Assembly: GCA_963693085.1 (NCBI GenBank)
Contig: OY856413.1
Coordinates: 470,697,879 to 470,761,878 of the forward strand
Direction: 5' to 3'
Source of the DNA: Alisma plantago-aquatica
Taxonomy: Eukaryota > Streptophyta > Magnoliopsida > Alismatales > Alismataceae
Length of the DNA: 64,000 nt
In this document: positions 22,501 to 33,789 of the stretch, in pieces
Layout: every line of letters begins with the position of its first letter
How positions within the stretch are numbered: position 1 is the stretch's first letter
Made by a program: the position numbers and the translations under genes
The notes under the pieces: generated by a model
Database searches by the model: none
What the model saw: the letters and a program-made list of their open reading frames with translations, nothing else
Told to the model about the DNA's origin: nothing

Positions 22501-23619
22501 CCTAAACTTATAGTTCATCCAACTAAATCCAAAGGTTTGTAAACCATCAACAACATCAACAACATCATGCTCACTATATACATAAGATCAACAACATGTA
22601 CTAGAGAAAGAAACATAGCATGCAATGGCCGATCATCAACATACATGAATCATGCAACATAAAAGAAGGTAGTACAGCTAGGGTTAGAAGTTATGTAACC
22701 CGCCTTAAGCAAACTCCTCAAGCTCCAAAGCTCCAAGCTTCCAACTCCTAGCTCCAAGCACACCACTTTCGACCACCTCAAGAAAAGGAACAAGGATCAT
22801 AACCAGTATGTCTGAAGGGTAGGCAAGATGGAGAAGAAGATGCTAAGTAGAGAGGGAAGATGCTTACCAAAGAACAAGACCCACCTAGGGTTCGACCACC
22901 AAGCTAGAGGTAGAAGAAGATATCTCCACCAAGGGGAAAGGATCATCCACCAAGCTCTCCAAGGAAGGTGTGTCGTGTACACAAGGAGGGAAGAGCAACA
23001 AAAGAGCTTAAGGGTTCCCAAGGAAGAGAAAGGCAAGGCATATATAGATGAGGATCAAGGTTAAACCAAGGCAAGGTGTCACCTTACAAGGGACACTTGC
23101 CCACACGTTTTGCCACCTTGCAAAAAACATGCACATGCCATGCCACCACTCATCCAAGGTTCGGCCACATGTCCAAGCTAGGGTGACACAACCAAGGCAA
23201 GGAGGTCAAACAAGGTCAAAGGCCGACACACTACCACCACCTTGGCCGACACACCCATGGGCGATACCCCATGGCCGAAACAAGGAATCCTTGCCCGATA
23301 CAAGGCTCAACCGAGCAAGGCAAGGCCCAAACAAAGGAAAACAAGGCCCAAAAGAGCTCAACCAAGCCCAAGGCAACTCAAGGCATGAACCCAAACCTTC
23401 CTCTCAACCCTAGAGGAAATAAAGAGAGAGAAAGACATCTCTCAAGGTGGCAAACTTGCTCTTCAACCCTAACTTAGGTTATTTGCAAGTAGCACCTCCA
23501 ACTCTCAACAAATCACAAGCAAACCCTAATCACCACTAAAGGTGATCAACAAACAACTAAGCATAAGGTTTAAGCAAAACAAACAGGGTAAGCCCAAAAC
23601 AAAGGCCAGGGTCCTTACA
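19545..23619 (-). repeat. Element D 3' LTR (left)
   Basis: A 4075-base LTR, closely alike the right copy. It has no gene; open frames in it arise from low-complexity repeats. The inner end is CA/AG-rich and full of CCAAG and CTCAA words (about 22100-23560). A motif array lies at 21525-22120. Confidence 0.93.
21525..22120. repeat. TATCGGCCAAGG-type motif array, D left LTR
   Basis: About twelve irregular copies of a TATCG-N-CCAAGG-like word, for example TATCGGCCAAAGG, TATCGGCCAGGGC, TATCGACCAA, TATCGCCCAAG and TATCGGCTAAGG, usually preceded by GT or CA. Related words TATCGTGCA are mixed in. Some copies have TG or CA in place of CG. The core resembles the array in B. Confidence 0.8.
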
Positions 23620-23631
23620 AGCCATAAACCT

Positions 23632-24300
23632 CTACAAAGGGATTTCGTCCCCGAAATCCAAAGGGAAAAGTGAGGGGTACTTCATCCTCATCTCTTCCTC
23701 AAGCTCCCACGTAGCTTCCTCAACACCACGATGATGCCAAAGAACTTTCACAAGAACCATGTCTTTCCTTTTCAGCTTCTTTACTCGTCTGTCAAGGATT
23801 GCCACCGGACCTTCCTCATAGGTCACATCTTCATCAAGCTCAACCTCAACTAGCTGTATCACTATTCATGTGTCTAGATGACTTTTCTTCAACATGCTGA
23901 CATGGAACACCAGATGTAACATGTGCAACTCTGGCGACAACTCTAACTTGTAAGCTACCTTGCCAACACATGCTATTATCGGGTATGGCCCCATATACCT
24001 GGGTGCCAGTTTGCCTTTTTGGCCAAACCTCAGCACGCCTTTCCAAGGTGAGACCTTGAGATTTACTTTGTCTCACACTTGGAACTCTAAAGGTCGTCGA
24101 CGATTGTCTGCATAAGACTTATGTCTGTCATGTGCCACCTTGAACCGTTGTTGTATCAGTCTGATCTTTTTTGTTGTCTGCTGCACTAACTCAGGACCCA
24201 AAAGCTGATACTCACCAGACTCATACCAGCATAAAGGGAATCTGCACTTCCTTCCATATAAAGCTTCATAAGGAGCCATGTCAATGCTCCGCTGGTAACT
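23632..24300 (-). pseudogene. Element D integrase C-terminus and chromodomain-like tail
   Basis: In reading order: MAPYEALYGRKCRFPLCWYE, a basic stretch (HKSYADNRRRPLEFQV), VSPWKGVLRFG, and finally ILDRRVKKLKRKD, VKVLWHHRGVEEATWELEEE and KYPSLF, the chromodomain-like end. Stops interrupt the frame after EFQV and near 23863. Just downstream (minus strand) is GGGGACGAAATCCC, the usual motif before the polypurine tract, then the LTR. Confidence 0.87.
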
Positions 24301-25326
24301 ATTATTTTAAGCGAACTCTATCAGATTGAGGTGCACATCCCAACTGCCTAGGAAATGCAAAACACAAGCTCAGAGAAGATTCTCCAAAGTCTGAATAGTC
24401 CTTTCAGACTACCCATCTATCTGTGGGTGGAAAGCGGTACTGAACCTCAACTGCATTCCCAACGCTTTGTGCAACTATTCCCTGAAATGACTCGTGAATT
24501 GGGGACCTCTGTCAGAAACTATTGTTGTTGGTACTCCATGCAAACGCACTATCTCATCTACATATACCTGAGCAAGTTTCTCTATTGTATATGTCGTCTT
24601 TACTGGTATGAAATGAGCAGATTTTGTCAGCCTGTCCACTATTACCCAAATGGAATCATGATTCCTAGTTGTCCTTGGCAGAACAACTACGAAATCCATG
24701 GTGATATGATCCAATTTCCATTGTGGTATCGGCATGGGTTGAAATGTACCTTCCAGCTTTTTATGCTCCACTTTAACTTGCTGACATATTGCGCACCTAG
24801 CCACAAACTCGGCTACATCCTTCTTCAAGCCAGACCACCAATACAGGTCCTTCATATTATGATACATCTTGGTGACTCCTGGATGCATAACATACATCAA
24901 TGTGTGTGCTTCCTCGAGCACTAGCTTTCTTAGATTATCAACATCAGGGACCACCATCCTATTACGATAACAAACTAATCCATCCTCGGACTCATGGAAC
25001 CCATCATGCTTTTCACTACCGAGCTCTGACTTGATCAACTGCACTGTATCATCTGCCTGTTGTACGTCTTTGATCTGTTGTCTCAGCGTAGGCTTGACTT
25101 GCATCTTTGCTAATAGTCCTGCCAACAAGGAAACTTCCAACTGCACATTCATGTGATGCAAGGAGACAAACATATCCTGCCTATGGCATACCAAGGAACT
25201 CAACTGTGCCTTCTTCATGGGGAGAGAAGAAGACTTTATGCTAAGCGCATCAGCTACCACATTTGCCTTACCAGGACGATACTCAATGGTGCAATCATAA
25301 TCATTGATTAGCTCCATCCAACGACA
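24301..25326 (-). pseudogene. Element D integrase
   Basis: The main open piece, 24475-25317, begins MELINDYDCTIEYRPGKANV and contains the zinc domain (AHTLMYVMH, CAICQQVK), the core motif ITMDFVVVLPR and IVSDRGPQF. After HFRE a stop follows; the part carrying the third catalytic Glu (SERTIQTLE) continues in the same frame but is crossed by further stops at about 24470, 24420 and 24385. Most are TAG or TGA one transition from CAG or CGA. Confidence 0.9.
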
Positions 25327-25730
25327 TTGTCACATGTTCATCTCACTCTGTGAAAATATGTACTTCAAGTTCTTATGATCTATAAAGATCTGACACACTT
25401 CCCCATAAAGATAGTGCCTCCAAATTTTTAATGCATGCACCACCACTGCCAACTCCAAATCATGTGTTAGATAGTTCTCCTCATGTTTCTTAAGCTGTCG
25501 CGAAGCAAAAGAAACCACATGATCCTCCTACATCAGCACACATCCTAGGACCTTCTTGGAAGCATCACAGAAAACAATGTAGCCTTTCCTAGGCTCTGGC
25601 AGCACTAGCACTGGAGCACTAGTCAGCTTCTCCTTCAAGCTTTGGAAAGCTTGCTGACAACGATCATCCCAAACATAAGGTACATCCTTCCTGGTTAATT
25701 TTGTCATCGGCAATGTGATCACACTGAAGT
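25327..25730 (-). pseudogene. Element D RNase H
   Basis: Two open pieces (25528-25722 and 25330-25518) in one frame give [26 protein letters not shown], then [26 protein letters not shown] and [14 protein letters not shown] at 25525-25527 separates them and a TGA at 25327-25329 ends the second; both sit where sense Gln or Arg codons are expected in the family. Confidence 0.9.
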
Positions 25731-26412
25731 CCTTGATAAACCTTCGGTAGTATCATGCCAAATCCAGAAAACTACAAACTTCGGTCGGCGTCTTTGGTTG
25801 ATCCCAATCTGCCACTGATTCCACCTTCTTAGGGTCCACTCTGACTCCTTCTGCAGATATCATGTGACCCAAGAAAGTCACTTCTTTCAACTAGAACTCG
25901 CACTTACTAAACTTGGCATATAAATGATGTTTGCGAAGAAGAGTCAAAGCTTGTCAAAGATGTTGTTCATGCTCTTGACTGTCCTGACTGTAGATCAAGA
26001 TGTCATTTATAAAAACTACAACAAACTGATCTAGAAACGGACGGAACACCCTATTCATCAGATCCATGAAAGCAGCAGGCATGTTGGTTAGCCCAAACGG
26101 CATAACCACAAACTCAAAGTGACCATACCTCGTCCTAAAAGCTAACTTTGGTATGTCATCCACCTTAATCCTCAACTGATGATATCTAGATTGTAGATCA
26201 ATCTTTGAGAACACTGTAGCACTACGCAACTGATCGAACATATCATCTATCCTTGGCAGTGGGTACTTGTTCTTGATCGTGACTTTGTTCAACTGCCGGT
26301 AATCTACACACAACCACATTAACCCATCCTTCTTCTTTATGAACAGGACCGGAGCACCCCACTGTGATGTGCTCGGTCTAATGAAACCTTTATCCATCAA
26401 ATCTTGTAACTA
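25731..26412 (-). pseudogene. Element D reverse transcriptase with altered active site
   Basis: The piece 25954-26400 shows [54 protein letters not shown] and [11 protein letters not shown]. The catalytic box reads FIND where FIDD is required: the codon at 26005-26007 is AAT (Asn), one G-to-A step from GAT. Loss of this Asp would abolish polymerase activity. A TAG at 26410-26412 precedes the domain, and stops at about 25951, 25890 and 25755 follow in the RNase H connection. Confidence 0.92.
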
Positions 26413-27120
26413 CTTCTTCAGTTCTGCCATCTCAACTGGAGCCATCCTATATGGTGTCTGTGTAACTAGCTGTGTTCCTGGCACCAGATTGATCTCAAAA
26501 TCAATCTCTCGGGGTGGGGGAACACCGGGGAACTCATCAGGAAACACATCCACAAACTCTCGGACAACCGTCACCTCCTCAAGTCTAGGACCTTTCACCT
26601 TGGTATCCACTACGTGAGCTAAGAATGCTCTACAACCTTGCCGCAACAACTTCTCTGCTACCATTGTTGACATTAAACATGTCAGAAGAATCTTCCTATC
26701 TCCTTGGAAGATCCACTTCTCTCCATTGTCATCAAACATTGCCTGCTTGGAACCACAGTCCAACACAACCTTATACTTCTCTAAGGTATCCATCCCAAGG
26801 ATCACATCTAATCCATGCATATCAAGTGGTATAAGATCCACTTGTATGTTGTGTCCCAAAAAAGATAAGACACAAGATGGACACTCCGCTTGAAGCATCG
26901 AGGAACCATCAAGAGGGGTTTCTAACAACATGTTATCTTTCTTACAACTAACAGGTAAAGGACAACTATCTAGCAGACTTTGTGTGATAAAAGAGTGTGT
27001 AGCACCTGGGTCAACCAGAACAGATATAAAGCAAGAAGAAGACAAACCATAATGAAATAACTCCATCTGACATGTCATCACTCGCAGGTTGACTATCACC
27101 TCCGGCTGACTCATAGCATA
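26413..27120 (-). pseudogene. Element D aspartic protease
   Basis: The open piece 26410-27114 has the retropepsin-like motif LVDPGATHSFI, followed by IPLDMHGLDVILGMDTLEKY and a connection region with VVREFVDVFPDEFPGVPPPR leading into RT. DPG at the active site is seen in other plant gypsy proteases. Reading is open across the domain. Confidence 0.87.
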
Positions 27121-28322
27121 GAATCGAGCCGTTGCTTGCTGTCTACGTCCTCTGCTTCCTTGAGCAGACGATCCTACTTTCGACGCTTGAACGCGTCCTC
27201 ATCCTCTACTACTACTGGGCTGCTGTCTATCTACCCCTTGTTGATTCTACCTTAGTTGTTGTGTTACTTCAACATCTTTCCTTGGGCAATTTGACCTCAA
27301 ATTTCCAGTTTGTCCACAGTGGTAACATGACCTGCCTTCTATCTGCGGCCTAGATGGCCCTGCCACCGCCACTGAAGCTGTACTATGTGCCTTCGTCGGT
27401 GAAGAACCATATCCTCTTCCCTTACTCGGGGACCACTGTGATGGTGCACTGGAACCTCTCATCATGGAAGGTAATGAAAACCTTGGCTTCTTGAAGCCAC
27501 CAGATCTTTGTCCCTGGAACTGAGCAGGCCTTTTCCTGGTCATGAACTCCCTTTTCTCCCTGACATATCGTTCAATCATGTGGATGAATTCCACGAACGT
27601 AGCAAACTGCTCCTGATTTTCCAAAGTAGCAGTAGGTGTCGACAGCTCATCACACAAACCTTTCTCAAACCGCCTGATCCACTCATCATCTGTTGCCGCC
27701 ATGTGAGGACAAAACCTCAACAAGTCCATGAACTTGGCTTCATACTCGGTGATGCTCATCGATCCTTGGCATAGACGTTCAAACTGGTTGATCTTCTCAT
27801 CCAAGTACGTCTTCAGAAAGTATCTATTGACGAACTCTTACCAGAAAACCTCCCAACCGATCTCCTCACTGGGTCGCTTCTCCTCCTCAATGGCCCACCA
27901 GTGGCTAGCACTACCCTTCAGAAGGTAAACAATGTGCTTGACTTTGTGTCTGCTTCAGGGATGTCGAGGATTCGGAAGGCCTTTTCAAGACCTATCAGCC
28001 ACATATCTGCATCCGCTGGATCAGCCGTTCCAGCATAATCCAAAGCTCCAACTCGGCGAAGCTGCTCAAAGGTCTTTCCAATACCCGATGTTTCACCATG
28101 GGGAGCATGTGCTCTTGGCTGAGGCACTGGCAACCTTTCCACCATGTGATTCATCGTAGCCATCAACTGCCCCATAAGATGTTGATAGGTAGGACTTTCA
28201 AGAATGGCTGGGTCAAGTTGGAGGACCTCAGACACCCGATCTTCATGTGCCTGCACTCTTGCTCCATCAACTGATGCAGCATCACTGCTCTCGGCAACAT
28301 GTTCTTCATGGTTTCCAGACAT
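27121..28322 (-). pseudogene. Element D gag (frameshift, stops, altered zinc knuckle)
   Basis: The start is the ATG at 28320-28322. The first part (to 27918) contains QLRRVGALDYAGTADPADAD, the start of the retrotransposon Gag domain. A single-base loss near 27940 shifts the frame; the rest (27247-27804) continues in the pol frame after a TAA at 27838-27840. The zinc knuckle reads CYHCGQTGNLRSNC, with Asn (codon at 27301-27303) where the metal-binding His should be. Two or more stops follow before the protease. Confidence 0.87.
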
Positions 28323-28429
28323 CTTTAAGCTTTTTCTTCTGCTGAGGGCAGAAGGTCAGTGTAAGAAAATCTGGAAAACTCACAAGAACATATGAAAGCC
28401 TAGTCCTAGATCCCTGTAGACTCAGTGAA

Positions 28430-28454
28430 CCTAGAGCTCTGATACTAAACTAAT
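28430..28454 (-). other. Element D primer binding site
   Basis: On the minus strand the sequence just inside the right LTR reads TTAGTATCAGAGCTCTAGG, close to the TGGTATCAGAGC initiator tRNA-Met site, with one mismatch in the core. Confidence 0.82.
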
Positions 28455-31400
28455 TGTGACATCCTGCCATCACATGGACAACGAGATGACTTGCGAAAAC
28501 ATGCGGAGCCACATATTACCGAAAAAACGGGTTAATTAAAACCAATTCCAAAAAGCATACATAAGAAAACCTTTGCATCCCGATCCTGTAGAAAAACATT
28601 TTATAAAGATATTAAAGGCATTGATATATGTCCACAGCTTATCAGAACCAGCTGTACTGTCAGCACCAGAGTTCGTCACCTATTTATACATACATAACGA
28701 GCCACGTACAGCCAGCAGCAGGATATACAAAATTACAATAGATAGACAACGTGAAACATCATCAAACACCTCTGAGGACCTGAGAGTACAAGGATGACTC
28801 TAGGATTCTTCTGCAAAACCACCAAAACAACAACATGTCCAACTATTGCCTTCTACTGCTCTTCTTACTGCTCGGTTGCAACCTCACGAACACCACCACG
28901 TCTAGAGCGCTCACCTAAAAAGGGTGTAAATCAGAGGGGTGAAACACACAGTCCCAGAGAGAAACATAACTCCCCGCCGCAACTATAAAACCTCATAAGG
29001 TTAAAGCAATAACAACAGATGACTGAGAATGTGTATAATAAGAGCAACATACTGAGCAAGGCTATTACTACCATCAATCTTACCAAGATATCCAGGAGGC
29101 ATATAACCAAGTATTTCTTTACAGAACATGATTGACAAGATAAGCTTTATAAGAACTTATCACAAAATATAAGGATCGTACACATATCTACAAGGTATAA
29201 CTAGATCAGCTATATAAGCAAGGCCTCAATCAATGTTCTGTGTTTTTAAGCAAGATATACTATTCGGCTGGATTACATTTTTATTATGCCCTGAGGAAGT
29301 GAGCCTTCCCTTCTTAAGTCCAACCATTGGCTGCAAAGCCCAATCCGGTTCCATACAAGTTCTAAGGAGATCCAGACTCCATGACCTCACCTTCTTGTGG
29401 TCAGTGCACAAATCATCAAGCAAGATCGTAGTGTTATGCTTATAGGCCACAACCTCTGGGTCAGCTCCGCAAGCTACCCATTTCTCTAGCTCACCTTGAC
29501 ACAGGTGCTAGTACATACATCCGAGCCATGAACGCATCATGCTCCTCATCACATATCCTGAGCCATGGGTCTATTCACCATGCTCCATATATCCTGAGTC
29601 TGCAACTACAACTGCACTCAAATCCTCCTATTTTAGGCTAGGGGAAACCTCGCATATTCAACAATACGCACTCCAGGTAATCCCACAGGATAAACCTGTT
29701 TCACCATCACCAAATACTGACGATGATGGATCTATGGCCAAGGCAAACTACATGATATGTTCATCTATAATTAATTAGTATATTTTAAGCCAATTGTTGA
29801 GGAAACCAAAGTATAAACATAGCCTTATAGAATTACATCATTATTGCCATCATCATACTGTCATGGGACCTCAATCCTTCATTATATCAATCACTTCCTC
29901 TCAAGGCATCTTAATCATGCATCAGCATTCGAGGAACACATCCCTTAACTCATCATCAGAGGATAACACCTCAACTAGGCACTCAGCCTTTATCAGGTCC
30001 TCAGACCTATCAGCCTGTTATCTCATTAATAAGGATTATCATCACATGGTTCTATTTAAAGCACAAACATTTCATAGCTATTACCAGGCTATGAATCCAC
30101 ATAGTATACCTACATGGTTAGTATACACTTTTAGAGAGATAACTTAAGCCATCATGGATTAACATGATTATTATACTATCAAGTATAGAACAACATCCAT
30201 GATTATATCACACATAAGCTTTATCATTCATAGTATTATTATCAATCATGAGCATATATTATGCCTTATACTTGTGACCATATACACATGTCACATTAAC
30301 ATGTGTAGCAACATCATATCCTTCCAAACATACCTGGTTCACAACCTATCATCTTATCTCATCATCATAGTTGCATGATTCAAGGTGATTACATCATATC
30401 ACTTGTATTATCATTATTAATAGAGAACTATCAACTATATACATTCTGGGTTATCAGAACTCTCACCCAAAAGATGTATCAGGTATGGTCATACCCTCAC
30501 AAAAGGATGTATCAACTAGGCTTTCCCAACTCTAAGCAAGCTCACCACCATAACGGCCAACCCCATCATTTCACCTATCATGTAACAAGGACTCACCAAC
30601 TCACATGGTGTCGGGCAAGGTGTACCGTGCATCAGCATATGCTATCGGCCAAAGGCCTATCGTGCACAAGGATCAGGGTTAGGGTTTCTCTATCAGCTAA
30701 GCCTCAACCTTGACCATATCGGCTAAAGGGTATAACGCCCAAGGCGCCTCTATTGTGCAAACATCGCCATGTCGTTCAAGGGTCATACATATCGGCCAGG
30801 GCACCCATGTCGTCTAAGATACCATATTGGGCATGGATATGCTGGCTACTCAAACAACATATCGACCAACACCACTAAGGTTCTCTAAACCACCATCATC
30901 TCGGGCACCACAAGACTGCTTCATATCGCCAAGACCTATCACAAGGCGTGTCGTGCAGAGCACACATCAAGGTGTATCGCCCAAGCTCCAACTCCACAAA
31001 GGGTATCGGCCAAGCTCAACTAGGTATATCGAGCACCAAACCAACAATCTCCACTAGGTGTATCAGCCAAGGGTAAAACCCTAGATGGGTAGCACTACTC
31101 CAAGATCATATCATGCAAGGCACAACCTAACAAGGTCATCTTCAACCTCGAGCACAAGGGCACAAAATCCTAATTGATCAAGAGGGTCGACTCACCTTTC
31201 AACAACCAAGAGAGAGGGGTTTTGCATAACCTCTATCACAAATCAGGTAACCACAAGGATCAACCTCAACTTAGGTCATCATCTATTTAAAAGCTCACAT
31301 CTCAAATCCATGGTGAGAGGAGGGTGTTTCCCAAAGAACTAGAGTGTAGACTCACCTCCCAACTTAAACGAGAGAGGGGTATTGCCTACATCACTAGAGC

Positions 31401-32559
31401 TCAAACTCACTTCTCATGACCAAGGAAAGAAAGGGGTATTTCCCCAAAAGAAATCCAAAACTTATGGTTCGGCCAACTAGATCCAAAGGTATGTAAACCA
31501 TAAACAACATCATGCTCACTATATCCATAAGATGAATAACATGTACTAGAGCAAGAAACATAACATGCAATGGCCGATCATCAACATAATCATGCAACAT
31601 AAAAGAAGGTAGTATAGCTAGGGTTAGAAGTTATGTAACCCGCCTTAAGAAAACTCCTCAAGCTCCAAAGCTCCAAGCTTCCTGCTCCTAGCTCCAAGCA
31701 CACCACTTTTGACCACCTCAAGAAAAGGAACAAGGATCATAACCACTATGGCCGAAGGGTAGGCAAGATGGAGAAGAAGATGCTAAGGAGAGAGGTAAGA
31801 TGCTTACCAAAGAACAAGACCCACCTAGGGTTCGGCCCCCAAGCTAGAGGAAGAAGAAGAGATCTCCACCAAGAGGAAAGGATCGTCCACCAAGCTCTCC
31901 AAGGAAGGCGTGTCGTGCACACAAGGAGGGAAGAGCAATAAAAGAGATAAAGGGTTACCAAGGAAGAGAAAGGCAAGGAATATGTAGATGAGGATCAAGG
32001 TTAAACCAAGGAAAGGTGTCACCTTACTAAGGGACACTTGCCCACACGTTTTGCCACCTTTTAAAACACATGCACATGCCATGCCACCACTCATCCAAGG
32101 TTCAACCACATTTTCAAGCTAGGGTGACACAACCAAGGAAAGGATGTCAAACAAGGTCAAAGGCTGACACACTACCACCACCTTGGCCGACACACCCATG
32201 TGCGATATCCCATGGCTGACATAAGGCATGCTTTCCTGATACAAGCCTTAACTGAGCAAGGCAAGGCCCAAACAAAGGAAAACAATGCCCAAAAGAGCTC
32301 AACCAACCCCAAGGCAACTCAAGGCACGAACCCAAACCTTCCTCTCAACCCTAGAGGAAACAAAGAGAGAGAGACATCTCTCAAGGTGACAAACTTGCTC
32401 TTCAACCCTAACTTAGGTTATTTTGCAAGTAGCACCTCCAACTCTCAATAAAACACAAGCAAATCCTAATCACCACTAAAGGTGATAAGCAAGCAACTAA
32501 GCACAAGGTTTAAGAAAAACAAAAAGGGTAAGCCTAAAACGAAGGTTAGGGTCCTTACA
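28455..32559 (-). repeat. Element D 5' LTR (right)
   Basis: A 4105-base LTR, the upstream one for this minus-strand element. It matches the left LTR along its whole length, with scattered substitutions and small indels such as an extra CGGCTGGATTACATT-like segment near 29263. No gene is seen. Confidence 0.93.
30470..31080. repeat. TATCGGCCAAGG-type motif array, D right LTR
   Basis: Counterpart of 21525-22120. Several units that are CA or TG in one LTR are CG in the other, for example the unit near 31064 (TATCAGCCAAGG) against TATCGGCTAAGG on the left. Confidence 0.8.
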
Positions 32560-32564
32560 CATTG
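32560..32564. repeat. Target site duplication of element D, right copy
   Basis: CATTG, identical to 19540-19544, adjoining the outer end of the right LTR. Confidence 0.92.
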
Positions 32565-33219
32565 TTACACGGGTCTTGGAAAATAGGGGTGATAGAACTG
32601 TTTACTTTGTATTAGTGTGACTATATGAACTTATTGTAAACACCATCAGGTCCAGGGGCCATGTCTCCATAAGGAAAGTTGTTTTCTTGATCTCATCATG
32701 ACCAAGCGTTCAGACGATGAAGTTCACTTCTTAGTTAGACATGATGGAAAAACTTCTAATCTAGGATTCAATGCTTCCTATTCTAAGGAGAATGGCATCA
32801 TATTGTGTTATGAGATTGTTGTAATTGTTTTGGACCAACTCTTTTAAGTATGACGGAGAGTGGACCCATTTGCCAACATCATTATGTAGATGACAACGTT
32901 TAGTGGAGTGTTTTCTTGTTGTACTAGTTTACAACTATTTCCAAATCTGATGTTTTTCCTGAACAAGCCTTATCAGGCTGGCTAGCTATCTCATATGTTA
33001 TAGATATGACATGATGGTCTCTAGCATTTCTAGATGTTGGTGTGAGGTTTTTGGCACCCTGCTCTTGGCTTCAATCATCTTGTTTTAGTTGTGATCGTCG
33101 CACTGGCCTAGGTGCATGTATGAATTCAGTGTAGTCAATTGGCACATAGAGCTCCATGTGGATGAACAATCCTCTAGAGGGACAAATGGTTTCATGAAGG
33201 TGCAATCTGCATGAGCATG
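32565..33219 (-). pseudogene. LINE reverse transcriptase, upstream fragment
   Basis: Minus-strand frames give SPSYLKELVQNNYNNLI and FPYGDMAPGPDGV at about 32640-32690. APGPDG is the hallmark at the start of LINE reverse transcriptase; it lies upstream of the VLIPK motif found at 19500. Joining the reading order across element D is natural, so D split one LINE gene. Frameshifts and stops are present. Confidence 0.78.
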
Positions 33220-33423
33220 TGATAACATCTGAATTTAGGTGTTTATGCTAAATATTTATCTATAGTTTAATGTCATTATAGCCTTAATATGCCCAAAACA
33301 ACTCTAGACTCTTATCTTTTTATAATTTATATCCTTTTGAAGATAAAATTTCTCAACTAGTAAATTTGGGTCTTGTATGTATCAAACTCAAGAAGACATT
33401 AATTCTCCATATTTTGCCCCACA

Positions 33424-33720
33424 AACCCAGTCGAGTTCACCTGAACTCGATCGGTTCGACCTCAGACTATTTGCACTTGTACACGTCAATGCTCTATCGA
33501 CTCTTTTTCTTCTCCCAAACTCATCGGTCATCAAAGATGCAAGCCTCATCGGTTGCCTAGGGAGAGTCAACAATCACCAAATGTGAAAATCCTTGTCGGT
33601 CACCAAGAGAGAGCCAACGATCGTCATAGGCACAAAGCCTCGTCAGTCTTCGAGGAAGAGCCAGTGGTCACCAAAGGTGAAAATACCAACGATTGTTATA
33701 GATGGGGATTGAACCTAGTT
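33424..33720. repeat. Degenerate ATCGGT motif cluster, E LTR
   Basis: Irregular copies of an ATCGGT-like word: CTCGATCGGTTCGACC, CTCATCGGTCATC, CTCATCGGTTGCC, CTTGTCGGTCACC, CAACGATCGTC and CTCGTCAGTC, set among ACCAA-rich sequence. It lies about 60-360 bases upstream of the TATA-like site. Confidence 0.6.
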
Positions 33721-33776
33721 GGTTTCATATGAACTCGGTCTGGTTTAACCTCACTTATCATGTACACTTCACCTAT

Positions 33777-33789
33777 CCATAAATATACA
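33777..33789 (+). promoter_or_regulatory. Possible TATA box in E LTR
   Basis: CCATAAATATACA, about 560 bases into the LTR, followed some 70 bases later by GATTAGAACATTTG. A reasonable but not strong TATA match. Confidence 0.45.

Larger units (their letters stand above)
19545..32559 (-). mobile_element. Element D: full-length Ty3/gypsy chromovirus, minus strand
   Basis: A 13.0 kb element with LTRs of about 4.1 kb, unusually long. Read on the minus strand, its LTR begins TGTAAGGACCC and ends in GTCACA. Between the LTRs lie a tRNA-Met-type primer site, gag, protease, RT, RNase H, integrase and a chromodomain-like tail, in standard order. From the second part of gag onward everything is in one frame, broken by about a dozen stops. 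It inserted in the LINE with a CATTG duplication. Tekay/Del-type placement is inferred from chromodomain and LTR length. Confidence 0.94.

Noticed and set aside
22797..23477. Overlapping open frames on both strands in the D LTR
   Set aside because: Both LTRs have them with different breaks; composition bias (CCAAG, CTC words) keeps stops rare.
24355..24924. 189-codon plus-strand open frame
   Set aside because: It is the antisense shadow of the D integrase on the minus strand.
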